Below, one piece after another: positions 23,567 through 33,040 of a DNA stretch of 64,000 nt (position 1 is the stretch's first letter; the number at the start of each line of letters is the position of its first letter). This DNA comes from Gelidibacter gilvus (GTDB taxonomy: Bacteria; Bacteroidota; Bacteroidia; Flavobacteriales; Flavobacteriaceae). The translations under genes and the position numbers were made by a program. The stretch spans positions 124,001-188,000 of the forward strand of contig NZ_SDDZ01000007.1 in the NCBI RefSeq assembly GCF_004115975.1, in the 5' to 3' direction. The notes beneath the pieces are model-generated. The model worked only from the letters and a program-made list of their open reading frames with translations, was not told where the DNA came from and ran no database searches.

Positions 23567-23980
23567 ATGAAACAATTTAAGATTTTAACACTTGTATTGG
23601 TGGCCATGCTCACTTTCAACTGTAGCAGTGACGACGACAGCCCAGCGCCACAGCCAACTGCCCACGAACTTTTAATGTCTGGAAAATGGTTAATTACTTC
23701 CACTACAGGTGTCACCTTGGACAATTGTATGAAAATGTCCTATTTTCATTTTACAACTCAAGACACCTTGATTTCTGAATCCTTTAATACAGGTGATGAC
23801 GGTAAATGTCAATCTGATGGAACATCAGTTGTTAAATACACGCTCATAGATAATGATAAGAAACTGCGGATAGATTTGGGCGATGGAGATGATGTGATCA
23901 TGTCCATTGAATCAATTTCAGAATCGAAATTAATATTGAAAAGCCAAGATCTTACGACAACTTTAGAAAAGAAAAACTAA
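23567..23980 (+). CDS. Surface-type lipoprotein, lipocalin-like
   Basis: The 137-residue product has a short signal peptide with the lipidated Cys in FNCSSDDDSPAP. Ser-Asp-Asp-Asp right after the cysteine is the flavobacterial lipoprotein export signal, predicting exposure on the outer-membrane surface. The mature part has LLMSGKWLITSTTGV and beta strands typical of the Lipocalin_4-like small barrels of Bacteroidota. The function is unknown. It stands alone with its own terminator (24004-24034). Confidence 0.75.
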   Translation: MKQFKILTLVLVAMLTFNCSSDDDSPAPQPTAHELLMSGKWLITSTTGVTLDNCMKMSYFHFTTQDTLISESFNTGDDGKCQSDGTSVVKYTLIDNDKKLRIDLGDGDDVIMSIESISESKLILKSQDLTTTLEKKN

Positions 23981-24003
23981 ACTCTTGTTATAAGTCCACA
24001 TGA

Positions 24004-24034
24004 CAAAACCGAAGTTCATAACTTCGGTTTTTTT
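24004..24034 (+). terminator. Intrinsic terminator after lipocalin-like lipoprotein
   Basis: AAAACCGAAGTT (24005-24016) pairs with AACTTCGGTTTT (24020-24031), with a 3-nt loop and a run of T. Confidence 0.85.
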
Positions 24035-24182
24035 GTTTCTGGATAAGTTGTCACCAAAAAAATCAAACAGAACCAACGATTGTTTCCTTTATTGGTATAA
24101 AAACTTTCATTCGCCTATTTATTTCCTAAATTAGAGGTTGAAAAAATCCTTACATTCGTCATAACATCATAGAAACATTATC

Positions 24183-25880
24183 ATGAAACACATCAACACC
24201 TCATTTATCATCGGCCTTTTGTTGGCAACATTTATAATTTCCACGGATAGTTTCAGTCAAACCTACGGCCAAAACGGCATGGTCGTTTCTGATAATGCCG
24301 TGGCATCACAAGTTGGTACAGACATTCTAAAAAAAGGAGGCAATGCTATTGACGCCTCTATTGCCACAGCTTTTGCACTTGCCGTAACCCATCCGCAAGC
24401 TGGAAATATTGGTGGTGGCGGATTTATCGTTTATACGGACGCCACTGGCAAATCAACAACCATCGATTTTAGAGAAAAAGCGCCATTGCTGGCTACTGCA
24501 GAGATGTTTTTAGATAGCTCAGGAAACCTCGTCAAAGGCAGCAATCATGAAGGTTTAAAATCTGTTGGCGTACCCGGAACTGTTGCCGGTTTATATTTAG
24601 CCCATCAAAAATATGGAGCCTTGCCTTGGAAAGATCTAGTCCAACCGTCTGTGGATTTAGCCGAAAAAGGCGTGGTACTTTCTTATGCCCTTGCTGAGCA
24701 TGCTAAGAACTTCAATGCGAGTTCAAGTTCAAAACCTCAGTTTTTGAAAGATTATTATAAAAAACCAAACGGAGAAGTGGTCAAGTTTGGCGAATTATGG
24801 GTTCAGAAGAACTTAGCCGAAACCTTAAAACTGATTCGTGACAAAGGTAAAGATGGTTTTTACAAAGGTGCTGTTGCCCAAGAAATTGCTTCATTTATGA
24901 AAGCGAATGGTGGGATCATTACTCTTGAAGATTTGGCTAAATATGATGCCATAGAACGCGAAGCGATTACAGGAACCTATAAAGACTATGGTATTGTTTC
25001 TATGCCACCACCAAGTTCTGGAGGTGTTGCGATTATTGAGATGCTGAACATTATGGAGCAAGCCAATTTGGATTCCATTCCTTTTAACTCCACCCAATAT
25101 GTGCACTTGGTTGCCGAAACCATGCGACGTGCTTTTGCCGACCGAGCGGAACATCTTGGTGATCCCGATTTCAATTTGGAAATGCCGTTGGAGCGCTTGA
25201 CTTCAAAAGAATTTGCAAAAATGCGTTATGAGAATATCGATATGAACAGAGCATCTGTGAGCGATTCGTTAAAATTTGGTCAGCTTTATGATGGCCCAAA
25301 TACGACGCACTTATCGGTCGTAGATAAAGCAGGAAATGCCGTATCCCTTACTTATACCATTGAACAATCTTATGGATCAGGATTGGGCTCACCAAAGCTT
25401 GGCTTCATTTTTAACAATGAAATGGGCGACTTTAATCCGCAACCTGGATATACCGATACGGGCTGGTTGATTGGCACGAATCCGAATATAATCCAACCCG
25501 AAAAACGGATGTTGAGCAGCATGAGCCCAACGATTATTACCAAAAACGGAAAGCCTTATTTGGTGATCGGCAGTCCGGGTGGGAGAACCATTATCAATAC
25601 GGTGTTTCAAACCATTTTAAACGTCATTGCTTATGACATGCCTATTGAAAAAGCTATTGAAGCTATGAAAATCCACCATCAGTGGTTTCCTGATCAAATC
25701 ACCTTTGAAAAGGACTTGATGTCGCCAGACACGCAATTGAACCTGATACAAATGGGCCATACACTTAAAGGCACAAACAACTTAGGCCGTTTGATGGGTA
25801 TTTTGATTCCTACGGATGGCGACGTTTATATTGGCGCAGCGGATTCATCGAGTCCGGATGGTGGTGCGGTGGGATATTAA
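24183..25880 (+). CDS. ggt: Gamma-glutamyltransferase, secreted
   Basis: The 565-residue precursor has a signal peptide (residues 1-25). GGT self-cleaves before a threonine to form two subunits; that residue is Thr374 in GPNTTHLSVVDKAGNAVS. Other signatures are GGNAIDASIATAFALAVTHPQAGNIGGGGF, IDFREKAP, VGVPGTVAGL, MPPPSSGGVAI and the small-subunit MLSSMSPTI and GSPGGRTIINTV. It hydrolyses glutathione and other gamma-glutamyl compounds in the periplasm. It stands alone in the same direction as its neighbours. Confidence 0.95.
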   Translation: MKHINTSFIIGLLLATFIISTDSFSQTYGQNGMVVSDNAVASQVGTDILKKGGNAIDASIATAFALAVTHPQAGNIGGGGFIVYTDATGKSTTIDFREKAPLLATAEMFLDSSGNLVKGSNHEGLKSVGVPGTVAGLYLAHQKYGALPWKDLVQPSVDLAEKGVVLSYALAEHAKNFNASSSSKPQFLKDYYKKPNGEVVKFGELWVQKNLAETLKLIRDKGKDGFYKGAVAQEIASFMKANGGIITLEDLAKYDAIEREAITGTYKDYGIVSMPPPSSGGVAIIEMLNIMEQANLDSIPFNSTQYVHLVAETMRRAFADRAEHLGDPDFNLEMPLERLTSKEFAKMRYENIDMNRASVSDSLKFGQLYDGPNTTHLSVVDKAGNAVSLTYTIEQSYGSGLGSPKLGFIFNNEMGDFNPQPGYTDTGWLIGTNPNIIQPEKRMLSSMSPTIITKNGKPYLVIGSPGGRTIINTVFQTILNVIAYDMPIEKAIEAMKIHHQWFPDQITFEKDLMSPDTQLNLIQMGHTLKGTNNLGRLMGILIPTDGDVYIGAADSSSPDGGAVGY

Positions 25881-26003
25881 CTATTGCAACTTAACATTAG
25901 TTACAATTGTTCTAGCGTAATTGATTTTTGAAATTAAGATGCATTCAAGTTAAGAACTCCAACTTTCGAACTTAAAAAAGCCATTATCAACTCTTAAAAA
26001 AAC

Positions 26004-26531
26004 ATGCGCACACCAATCCACACTACAAAAAAACTAGAAAAACTAATCAAAAAAATAGTTAAGCCACAAAGCTCCGGCGAGGTCTGTGGCATTTTGGGGA
26101 AATGGAATGCCACTATTTTCTATGTTGACCGCAAAAAATGTTGGCTAATTTCAAATGCCAGAACTCAGTATGTCATTATTTTGACAGACATAAAAGCATC
26201 CGACTTACGAAACATTGAAGACATCTTCAAAAATGCATTTTACGGGCAATTAGTTTATGACGGAATGATCACCGATTTTGAAAGAATTGAATCACTTATT
26301 GGGGGATTGGATTTTTTACCAACGGATAACGACAAGAAGACCACAGGTTTTCAAAACCACCGACTTCAAGACTTGAGATTATGGCACTATCAATTTGGAA
26401 GTTTAGAAGATATGCCAATGAAAGAATTGAGCAGTCGTATGAACAGAATGATCATTCACCTTGGTGCTGGTAAAAAGAAGTCTGACTACACCACAGCTAC
26501 AGATGCTATGAAATTACTTTTAAATTTTTAA
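26004..26531 (+). CDS. DUF6933-like protein of unknown function
   Basis: The 175-residue soluble protein has FYVDRKKCWLISNARTQYVIIL and a later helical part (RLWHYQFGSLEDMPMKELSSRMNRMIIHLGAGKKKSDYTTATDAMKLLL). The motif in which a residue before the cysteine reads DRKKC and the later SSRMNRM section resemble proteins annotated DUF6933; this assignment is moderate. No domain of known function is seen. The next gene starts 40 bp downstream. Confidence 0.6.
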   Translation: MRTPIHTTKKLEKLIKKIVKPQSSGEVCGILGKWNATIFYVDRKKCWLISNARTQYVIILTDIKASDLRNIEDIFKNAFYGQLVYDGMITDFERIESLIGGLDFLPTDNDKKTTGFQNHRLQDLRLWHYQFGSLEDMPMKELSSRMNRMIIHLGAGKKKSDYTTATDAMKLLLNF

Positions 26532-26571
26532 AATATAATTGAATCAACCTCGATCGGTTAAAAAAACTCTT

Positions 26572-27219
26572 ATGAAAATAAGTGTAGGCATCGGAATTCT
26601 ATTGTGTGCTATATCATTATCGTGCCTTAAAGAGAACGATGAACGCTACATTTTCTTACTTCACAACCGGTTTTTGGAAACCCATGATCTGAATGAATCT
26701 CATCCAGAATACGGTAAGACGGCATATTTTGAAATCATCAAAGAATTTAAAGATAATGGATTCACCGTAATCAGCGAACAAAGAAATGGAAACGTCAATG
26801 CTCGTGAATATGCTAATTTAGTCACTGCGCAAATTAACAGTTTAATTCAAAAAGGTATCTCCCCTAAAAACATAACGATTGTAGGTACTTCAAAAGGCGG
26901 CTATATTGCCCAATATGTTTCGACCCTTGCCAATAATAAATATTTAAATTTTGTATTTATCGCGAGTTTCAGGAAAAATGATCTTCAAGATCTACCTAAC
27001 ATCAACTATTGCGGTCATATTTTAACTATTTACGAAGCTTCTGATCCTTTTGGTGTTTCGGCAGTAAAACGCAAAGAAAACTCCACTTGTTATATAGAAC
27101 ATTTCAAAGAAATTGAACTGCATACGGGTTTGGGTCATGGGTTCTTGTTTCAACCAATGGACGAATGGATGCAACCTACAATGAAATGGGCCAAAGGGAA
27201 TTATAATTTCGAGGACTGA
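26572..27219 (+). CDS. Alpha/beta-hydrolase-fold lipoprotein
   Basis: The ATG at 26572 gives a 215-residue product with a lipoprotein signal (MKISVGIGILLCAISLSC, Cys18); a TTG further upstream would add 11 residues ahead of the signal and is less likely. The sequence FLLHNRFLETHDL, YFEIIKEFKDNGFTVISEQRNG, IVGTSKGGYIAQYVS (nucleophile elbow GTSKGG) and a late HTGLGHGFLF give an alpha/beta-hydrolase outline. The function is unknown. It follows the DUF6933-like gene on the same strand. Confidence 0.7.
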   Translation: MKISVGIGILLCAISLSCLKENDERYIFLLHNRFLETHDLNESHPEYGKTAYFEIIKEFKDNGFTVISEQRNGNVNAREYANLVTAQINSLIQKGISPKNITIVGTSKGGYIAQYVSTLANNKYLNFVFIASFRKNDLQDLPNINYCGHILTIYEASDPFGVSAVKRKENSTCYIEHFKEIELHTGLGHGFLFQPMDEWMQPTMKWAKGNYNFED

Positions 27220-27362
27220 TTTTATTTAGATACAACTTCTACAACAGGTTTAAGATTTGCCCTTATTGGAGTAGAAGCCTCTTTGTATACCTCTGTGTAA
27301 TAGCAAAACTGTATCGTTAATTCTATTGATTAGCACTGATTTTAACACACGACATTCCTAAA

Positions 27363-27393
27363 TTGTTAGGTGTTAAAAATAGGGCTATCTTTG
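27363..27393 (+). promoter_or_regulatory. Promoter of the DoxD-linked small gene, close to its start codon
   Basis: TTG (27363-27365) and TATCTTTG (27386-27393) are 20 bp apart, a canonical Bacteroidota promoter. The GTG of the downstream ORF lies only 4 bp after the -7 element, so the transcript should begin at or within the start codon. Confidence 0.7.
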
Positions 27394-27397
27394 CCGC

Positions 27398-27754
27398 GTG
27401 AAAGAAAACCTGCACATAAAAAAAGCATTGACCTTGGTCTCTTTAATCGGGCTGATGACGTTGCTGCTGCTTGCACCTTGCAAGGTCAGGAAGTCGGTTC
27501 AAACAGCACTTGAAATGCCACCTACTGAGGTTTCAAACAAAAGTGTCTGCCAGGTTTATGAAGATGTTGAATGGGCAGTTTCAATCACAAAGACTGTGCA
27601 GCAAACTGCTCCAGCAATCCTTGATACAAATCCGCAACTCCTTAGTGATGTTGATTTATCAATACATCCAATCACACAGTTTACGGATAAGAGTAAATCT
27701 GTGGCACGTATTCCCTACTACATTCTCTATCAGAATCTCAAAGTGCATCTCTAA
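27398..27754 (+). CDS. Small membrane-anchored or secreted protein upstream of DoxD/DoxA
   Basis: The 118-residue ORF starts with GTG and has a hydrophobic segment at about residues 10-27 (LTLVSLIGLMTLLLLAPC) followed by a CKVRKSVQ motif, a second cysteine (SVCQVYE) and an otherwise soluble C-terminus. No family is recognised. It lies 75 bp before the DoxD/DoxA gene, with a strong promoter directly before it and none seen in the gap, so the two are likely one operon. The start codon is uncertain because the transcript may be leaderless. Confidence 0.6.
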   Translation: MKENLHIKKALTLVSLIGLMTLLLLAPCKVRKSVQTALEMPPTEVSNKSVCQVYEDVEWAVSITKTVQQTAPAILDTNPQLLSDVDLSIHPITQFTDKSKSVARIPYYILYQNLKVHL

Positions 27755-27829
27755 CTAATTTCTTATATAGCACGGCTATTATCCAACCATAGCCAACAGA
27801 AATTAGTAACCACATTTGAGATAAACACA

Positions 27830-28843
27830 ATGAAAACACATATTAAAAACGATGCAGGGCTTTTAGCGCTTGCAGTACGAATGGTCATAGGCTGGACCTA
27901 CTTTTCAGCTTTTTACCGAAGAGTCATTTTAGCCAATAAATTAGATCCAGAAGTTGCCGGGTATATCGGCGAGAAGTTCAATAATTTCCTTCCTAATGCT
28001 TTAGGAATTAAACCCATCATTCAGTATTTGGTCGAAAATCCTGACAGCCTTTATTGGGCCATGGTGAGTTTTACCATTATTGAAGGTATTGTAGGCTTGT
28101 TAATGATTTTTGGATTTTTCACCCGACTTATGAGTATAGGTGTCTTCGGATTAGCAATGGGCATTCTATTAGGTTCCGGATGGATTGGCACGACCTGCTT
28201 GGATGAATGGCAAATTGGCGTTCTGGGGATTGCCACGGGCTTTATGCTCTTCTTAACCGGAAGCGGCAAATATTCAATGGATAATTACTTCATGAAAAAG
28301 AATTATGCCTTTACCAAAAAGAAATGGTTTGCCTGGTTAGGATCTGGCGTTTTGCCAATTAAAGACCGCCTATTCCCGAAAATAGTCTTGGTGGGAGCAC
28401 TTTTTATTTTTGGATTGACCCTTTATACCAATCAAGTTTTCCATGGTGGCGTTTGGGGAACATTGCACAATAAATCAGTCAAGCCAAAACTTGAAATCAC
28501 CGAGGGTAAAATTGATGGTAACGGACTTTCATTTGACGTTTACCGAACGGAAGGCGTAGATGTTTACGGCGCATGGATGATTGATATTACCCTAACAGAT
28601 ACTCAGGGCAATACAGTCATTAGTTACCAAAAAGATGATTTGGCAAGCATGGATAAGAACTTAATTGACAATTATTATATTGCCAAAGTAAAACCGGGCG
28701 CTCACAGCCTTATCATTCCCTTAGGCGCAAAGGCCAATATCAAGTTTAAAGATGAAGTGCTCCTAAACCTTCCAAAAGGTGAATACACTTTAAAAATAAC
28801 AGATATCAGTGGTGCCAATTGGGAGCATTTGATTATTAAATAG
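27830..28843 (+). CDS. DoxD/DoxA fusion, thiosulfate:quinone oxidoreductase-like membrane protein
   Basis: The 337-residue protein has an N-terminal DoxD (DoxX-like) membrane domain with helices at about residues 8-25, 62-90, 95-115 and 120-145 (VRMVIGWTYFSAFYRR, WAMVSFTIIEGIVGLLMIFGFFTR, MGILLGSGWIGTTCLDEWQIGVLGIATGFMLFLTG), a further helix near 182-200, and a C-terminal DoxA-like periplasmic domain (FDVYRTEGVDVYGAWMIDITLTD, TLKITDISGANWEH). DoxD and DoxA together form thiosulfate:quinone oxidoreductase in Acidianus. No sulfur-oxidation genes lie nearby, so the electron donor is uncertain. Confidence 0.85.
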   Translation: MKTHIKNDAGLLALAVRMVIGWTYFSAFYRRVILANKLDPEVAGYIGEKFNNFLPNALGIKPIIQYLVENPDSLYWAMVSFTIIEGIVGLLMIFGFFTRLMSIGVFGLAMGILLGSGWIGTTCLDEWQIGVLGIATGFMLFLTGSGKYSMDNYFMKKNYAFTKKKWFAWLGSGVLPIKDRLFPKIVLVGALFIFGLTLYTNQVFHGGVWGTLHNKSVKPKLEITEGKIDGNGLSFDVYRTEGVDVYGAWMIDITLTDTQGNTVISYQKDDLASMDKNLIDNYYIAKVKPGAHSLIIPLGAKANIKFKDEVLLNLPKGEYTLKITDISGANWEHLIIK

Positions 28844-28855
28844 TACATTATAAAC

Positions 28856-28903
28856 AGCCTTCTAAAACGTAAGTCTATCTTATTTTTTGGGAGGCTTTTT
28901 TTT
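28856..28903 (+). terminator. Intrinsic terminator after DoxD/DoxA
   Basis: AGCCTTCTAAAA (28856-28867) pairs with TTTTGGGAGGCT (28885-28896), including two G-T pairs, and is followed by TTTTTTT. Confidence 0.65.
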
Positions 28904-29186
28904 AATGAATAAACCAATTGAGATGTCGTACAGAAGTCTTCATACGTCTATTCTTGAGGGCGTTATTGCTCGATTCGAGATCACAAAGGCAAAACATCTT
29001 GACCTTGAAATGCGTTGAAATAGCTACTTTATTATCCTTCCACCTGTTCATTATACACCTTTGTTTCTAACACACAACGATATAAATTCATGATACTTGG
29101 CGGTGAATAGCTAACTATTTCCACGAAATACGTAACTTTTACAGATATAAAACTACTGATTAAGTAATCAACCAAACCAATAGGTC

Positions 29187-30986
29187 ATGAAAAAATTCAT
29201 TTGTATTTTCTTTTGTCTCGCCCTTTTCACCTCTACCTACGCACAAACCGACAAACGTCTTAAAGGTCTTGATAAAGATCTCAACACTATTCTTGAAGTC
29301 ACAAAAGCACCTGGTTTTGCAGTGGCCGTAGTGGATGGTGACAAAATTATTTACTCAAAGGGCTTTGGTTACAGCGATTATGAAAATAAAACACCTGTAG
29401 ATGCCAATACGCTTTTCGCCATTGGATCATCCACAAAAGCATTTACCTCGGCTATCTTAGGGCAATTGAGATCTGAAGACAAATTATCTTTTGACGACAG
29501 TCCCTTAAAACACATTCCCGAATTAAAATTCTATAATGACAATTTAAACAATCACGTCATCATCAAAGACTTGATGCGTCATAGCACAGGCTTGCCACGC
29601 CATGATTTAAGCTGGTATTTGTTTCCATCGGCAGATAAGGACAGTCTCATTGCTCGGATTGCCTATCAAGAACCTTTTACGGGTATCCGACAGGAATGGC
29701 ACTACAATAATTTTATGTTTTTGGCACAAGGGGTCATTGCAGAAAAAATTACGGGCCAATCTTGGGAAGAAAATATCAAAACGCGATTTTTCGAACCTTT
29801 GGGGATGTCGCGCTCACAAACCTTATTGAGCGAATTGCAAAAAACCGACAATGCTGCCTTTGGCTATGAACTCAAGAAAGATGGTAAAATCAGCAAAATG
29901 GATTATTACGACATTTCAGGCATGAGCCCAGCCGGGAGCATTTACAGCAGTGCCAACGATATGGCAAAATGGCTAAGAATGTGGATCAATAAAGGAAAAC
30001 ACAACGACCAAGAGATTTTATCTGAAGCCTATATTAATGAAGCCATAAGTTCTCAAGTGGTGATGAATGCCGCTTTACCCGAAGAAGAAAACCCCGATCT
30101 GTTTTTCGCCAATTATGGGTATGGTTGGATGACCATGTCCTACAGAGGACATTATCGCGTAGAACATGGTGGTAATATTGATGGGTTTTCAGCAAGTGCC
30201 GCTTTTTTTCCGAGTGATAAATTAGGGATTGTGGTCTTGGCAAATCAAAATGGTTCTTCAGTGCCCAGCTTAGTAAGAAATACCATTGCAGATAGACTCT
30301 TGGGTGGAAAAACCACAGATTGGGTCAAACGTTTTGTTGATGCTCAGGAAAAAGCAAAAAAGATGGAAACCGAATTGAAACTGGAAGACAGCGAAACCAC
30401 TCAAGTCAAAAACACCAGACCCTCTCATGTGATGCAAGAGTATACAGGAAGTTATGAGAATGCAGGCTATGGCAGTTTTAATATAGTTGTGATAAACGAC
30501 TCCCTATTTTTGAATTTCAAACGCAAAAAATTGTATTTAAAACATTACCATTATGATGTTTTTGAACCTTATGAAGTGAACAAAACTGGCATTGACACCA
30601 CTGCCTCAGGCACCATGCGTCTGAACTTTGCAACTGGTGATGGTGGAAATATCATTCAAGTCGCCATGAAAACGGAAGCAGCACTTGACCCAATCGCATT
30701 TAAGCGTACGCCAAACACTATAGACGTAAGCTCTGCCGATTTGGAAATGTATGTAGGCGATTACAATTTGATGGGCACCACTTTAAAAATCTACATCAAA
30801 AACGAGACAGTACTTTACCTCTTTGTTCCCGGGCAACCAGAATATGAACTGATGCCAACAGAAAAACATAAGTTTTCATTAAAAGTTGCCGATGGCTTTA
30901 AAATCGAGTTTTTTGAAACTGACAATACTATTACGGACATGAATCTTATTCAGCCAAATGGGACATTTAAGGCAAAGAAAGAATAA
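29187..30986 (+). CDS. Secreted serine hydrolase, beta-lactamase class C family
   Basis: The 599-residue product has a signal peptide (residues 1-20) and a class C beta-lactamase/DD-peptidase domain (about 30-375). The SxxK motif is S81-STK84 (FAIGSSTKAFTS), the YxN motif is in WHYNNFMFL and the third motif is HGGNIDGF. The C-terminal half (about 400-599) resembles the DUF3471-type beta domain seen in many such Bacteroidota proteins. Members hydrolyse D-amino acid peptides or esters; a role in resistance is not implied. A small membrane-anchored gene follows 18 bp later. Confidence 0.9.
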   Translation: MKKFICIFFCLALFTSTYAQTDKRLKGLDKDLNTILEVTKAPGFAVAVVDGDKIIYSKGFGYSDYENKTPVDANTLFAIGSSTKAFTSAILGQLRSEDKLSFDDSPLKHIPELKFYNDNLNNHVIIKDLMRHSTGLPRHDLSWYLFPSADKDSLIARIAYQEPFTGIRQEWHYNNFMFLAQGVIAEKITGQSWEENIKTRFFEPLGMSRSQTLLSELQKTDNAAFGYELKKDGKISKMDYYDISGMSPAGSIYSSANDMAKWLRMWINKGKHNDQEILSEAYINEAISSQVVMNAALPEEENPDLFFANYGYGWMTMSYRGHYRVEHGGNIDGFSASAAFFPSDKLGIVVLANQNGSSVPSLVRNTIADRLLGGKTTDWVKRFVDAQEKAKKMETELKLEDSETTQVKNTRPSHVMQEYTGSYENAGYGSFNIVVINDSLFLNFKRKKLYLKHYHYDVFEPYEVNKTGIDTTASGTMRLNFATGDGGNIIQVAMKTEAALDPIAFKRTPNTIDVSSADLEMYVGDYNLMGTTLKIYIKNETVLYLFVPGQPEYELMPTEKHKFSLKVADGFKIEFFETDNTITDMNLIQPNGTFKAKKE

Positions 30987-31004
30987 AACAGAAATAAAGA
31001 TGTT

Positions 31005-31286
31005 ATGGACGGCAGTTTAAGTCATTTCAAAGCCACATTACAAAGACGGAAAGAACGGAAAGATAAAAACACCGGAAAGTTCGGAAAAACACCTTTTCAT
31101 TCTCATTATAATTCCGGCTCCGAGTACGACTTTCCTAAATTGTCGGTAATGGAAATGGAAGTATTTAAAAAAACCATTAGTGAAAAAATCAAACGACAGC
31201 AAAGGAAACAGACCATTTTAAGCTTAACGATCTTGATAGTGATCTGTTGTAGCGTTTGCATTCTGATCCATACCTATCTTTTATAA
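31005..31286 (+). CDS. Small tail-anchored hydrophilic protein, unknown
   Basis: The 93-residue product is strongly basic at the N-terminus (KATLQRRKERKDKNTGKF), with a mid segment FPKLSVMEMEVFKKTISEKIKR and a single hydrophobic segment near the C-terminus (residues 70-92, ILSLTILIVICCSVCILIH). It resembles a small tail-anchored membrane protein. No family is recognised. It starts 18 bp after the serine hydrolase and is probably cotranscribed. Confidence 0.65.
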   Translation: MDGSLSHFKATLQRRKERKDKNTGKFGKTPFHSHYNSGSEYDFPKLSVMEMEVFKKTISEKIKRQQRKQTILSLTILIVICCSVCILIHTYLL

Positions 31287-31396
31287 ATACGTACTCAGGA
31301 CTATTCTTAAAAACAAAATGCTTTTGGTTAAAATCTAAACTAACTGAATTTATCTTGTTATCCATAGTATATGGGTTAAGGTAAACAACACGAAGT

Positions 31397-32194
31397 CTAT
31401 TTACTGAAATGCTCCTTCAACTTCTCCATCGGATTTGTAGCTTTATTGATATAGGCATGAAACAAGCTGCTCGCAATTAGAACAAGGGCAGCACCGCCAG
31501 CCACATAGGCAATTGTGACTTCCTGCTCATAATTCGCATAAGCAATGGCAATGAGTGCCCAGGCACCAACCAAAGCAAATTCGCGCATGTTTCGGGTCCA
31601 AGTGACCATCAAATTAATTATTAAGGCCACAATGATCATGAAAATTGTCCATGCTTCTTCAGACATTCCAAAGCCACTCCACTCTATTTTGGTTAAATAA
31701 GAAGACACATTGGCAATACTTGCGACGGTAACCCAGCCACTATAAAAGACAAAAGGCCACCATAAAAATGCGATCACAGAAATGGGCGCATCCCACAATT
31801 CCATATCATTGTTCATGACAATTTTTAATAAAGAGAACAACAGCAAAAAGATGAACACACAGGAAAGCCCCGTATAACCGTAAATCCATAAAAACACCCA
31901 CGCGGAATTGGCCACGCAGGAAATCACAAACCACCAGCCAATTTTTAGTACAAACTCATCATTCCTTACCGGAACAAAAAGACTTCGACCTTGATAAAAG
32001 ATAAAACCCAAAAGCAATAGGTAAATAAATCCCCAAATGGCAAAAGCGTAGCCTGCCGGAGTGAAAAGTGAGTTTAAATCACGTGAAACTTCACCAATAG
32101 TCATGTTATTAATGGCACCGGTATTGGAAAGATAATTGATGATAACGGTGGAAACGAGCGCAAGACCATTGCTAATTTGTAAAACTTTTTTCAT
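31397..32194 (-). CDS. TspO/MBR-related tryptophan-rich membrane protein
   Basis: The 265-residue protein is almost entirely hydrophobic helices, about eight. The motif FTPAGYAFAIWGFIYLLLLGFIFYQ and the tryptophan-rich WWFVISCVANSAWVFLWIYG and AFLWWPFVFYSGW segments are those of the extended TspO-like proteins of Flavobacteriaceae, which are longer than the five-helix TspO. The ligand (porphyrin or sterol in true TspO) is not inferable. It is separate from its neighbours by about 110 bp on each side. Confidence 0.75.
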   Translation of the reverse strand: MKKVLQISNGLALVSTVIINYLSNTGAINNMTIGEVSRDLNSLFTPAGYAFAIWGFIYLLLLGFIFYQGRSLFVPVRNDEFVLKIGWWFVISCVANSAWVFLWIYGYTGLSCVFIFLLLFSLLKIVMNNDMELWDAPISVIAFLWWPFVFYSGWVTVASIANVSSYLTKIEWSGFGMSEEAWTIFMIIVALIINLMVTWTRNMREFALVGAWALIAIAYANYEQEVTIAYVAGGAALVLIASSLFHAYINKATNPMEKLKEHFSK

Positions 32195-32305
32195 AAGAAT
32201 GTTCTGCAGGATCGCGACATGTTAAATTAAAATCAACTCTTTAATGAAAGATTGAAGCTACGAAATAAGCTGCAATAAATTAACACATTCAATCGAGGTT
32301 TTAAC

Positions 32306-33040
32306 TCAAATAAACTCCCGGTATTGAAGCACTCTAAAATCGAACGTATTAAAATTGGGATTCTTGGCTTTTAGATGTTGGTATAAAGGCATTCTGCTGA
32401 TGGAAATATTGGCAGCACCAGATCCTGAAGTAAGCGAAACCGTTTTGATGGTTCTGCTCTTAAGCTTTGTTGAATTTACTTGAGATGATACGTTTGGTGG
32501 CGTTGGAAGGTTTGGCACATCTACCGGGTTCAGTGCGACCGGAAGTTCAAATTTATGGATCCGAGGCACCTCATCAGACACCACTTCCAATTTCAAACCA
32601 TAAGTTTTCAATTGTTTTCTGAAGAAATATTCCGGGCCATTTTTACTATTGCCGCCCGTAAATAATAAGGTGTCAATATTGGGATACTTTTGAAGATAGC
32701 CTATAAGGTTGCGTAAGTGGATGTTGGTCAAGCCCAAATCGGACGCGTTTATCTTTTCACGTTCGGCACTTTCAACAATGTCGCAGATCCCAATTTTATG
32801 TTCTATTAGAAAGTTCTTTCGCTGGATAACGGCCTCTTCAGAATTGTCAAACCTCAAATCAAGGTGATAGATTTTGTCAATAAAAAGCCAAAGGGAATTG
32901 AAATAACTACCATAACAAAAATCGACATCCTTTTCCAACAGCTCGCCTACCGAAAAACGTGGCGGCGGCAAGGTTCCAACAATCAGTTTTGTGGTATCCT
33001 TTTTAATAAATGGCGGATATGGATGCTGATGAAAAAACAT
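32306..33040 (-). CDS. Uracil-DNA glycosylase superfamily protein
   Basis: The 244-residue protein begins MFFHQHPYPPFIKKDTTKLIVGTLPPPRF, with the GxxPP site of the UDG superfamily, and then DVDFCYGSYFNSLW. The C-terminal catalytic-loop equivalent is SLTSGSGAANISISRMPLY. This is a divergent branch; whether it excises uracil is not shown by sequence alone. Its ATG directly abuts the stop codon of the upstream TPR gene, so the two are cotranscribed. Confidence 0.75.
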   Translation of the reverse strand: MFFHQHPYPPFIKKDTTKLIVGTLPPPRFSVGELLEKDVDFCYGSYFNSLWLFIDKIYHLDLRFDNSEEAVIQRKNFLIEHKIGICDIVESAEREKINASDLGLTNIHLRNLIGYLQKYPNIDTLLFTGGNSKNGPEYFFRKQLKTYGLKLEVVSDEVPRIHKFELPVALNPVDVPNLPTPPNVSSQVNSTKLKSRTIKTVSLTSGSGAANISISRMPLYQHLKAKNPNFNTFDFRVLQYREFI

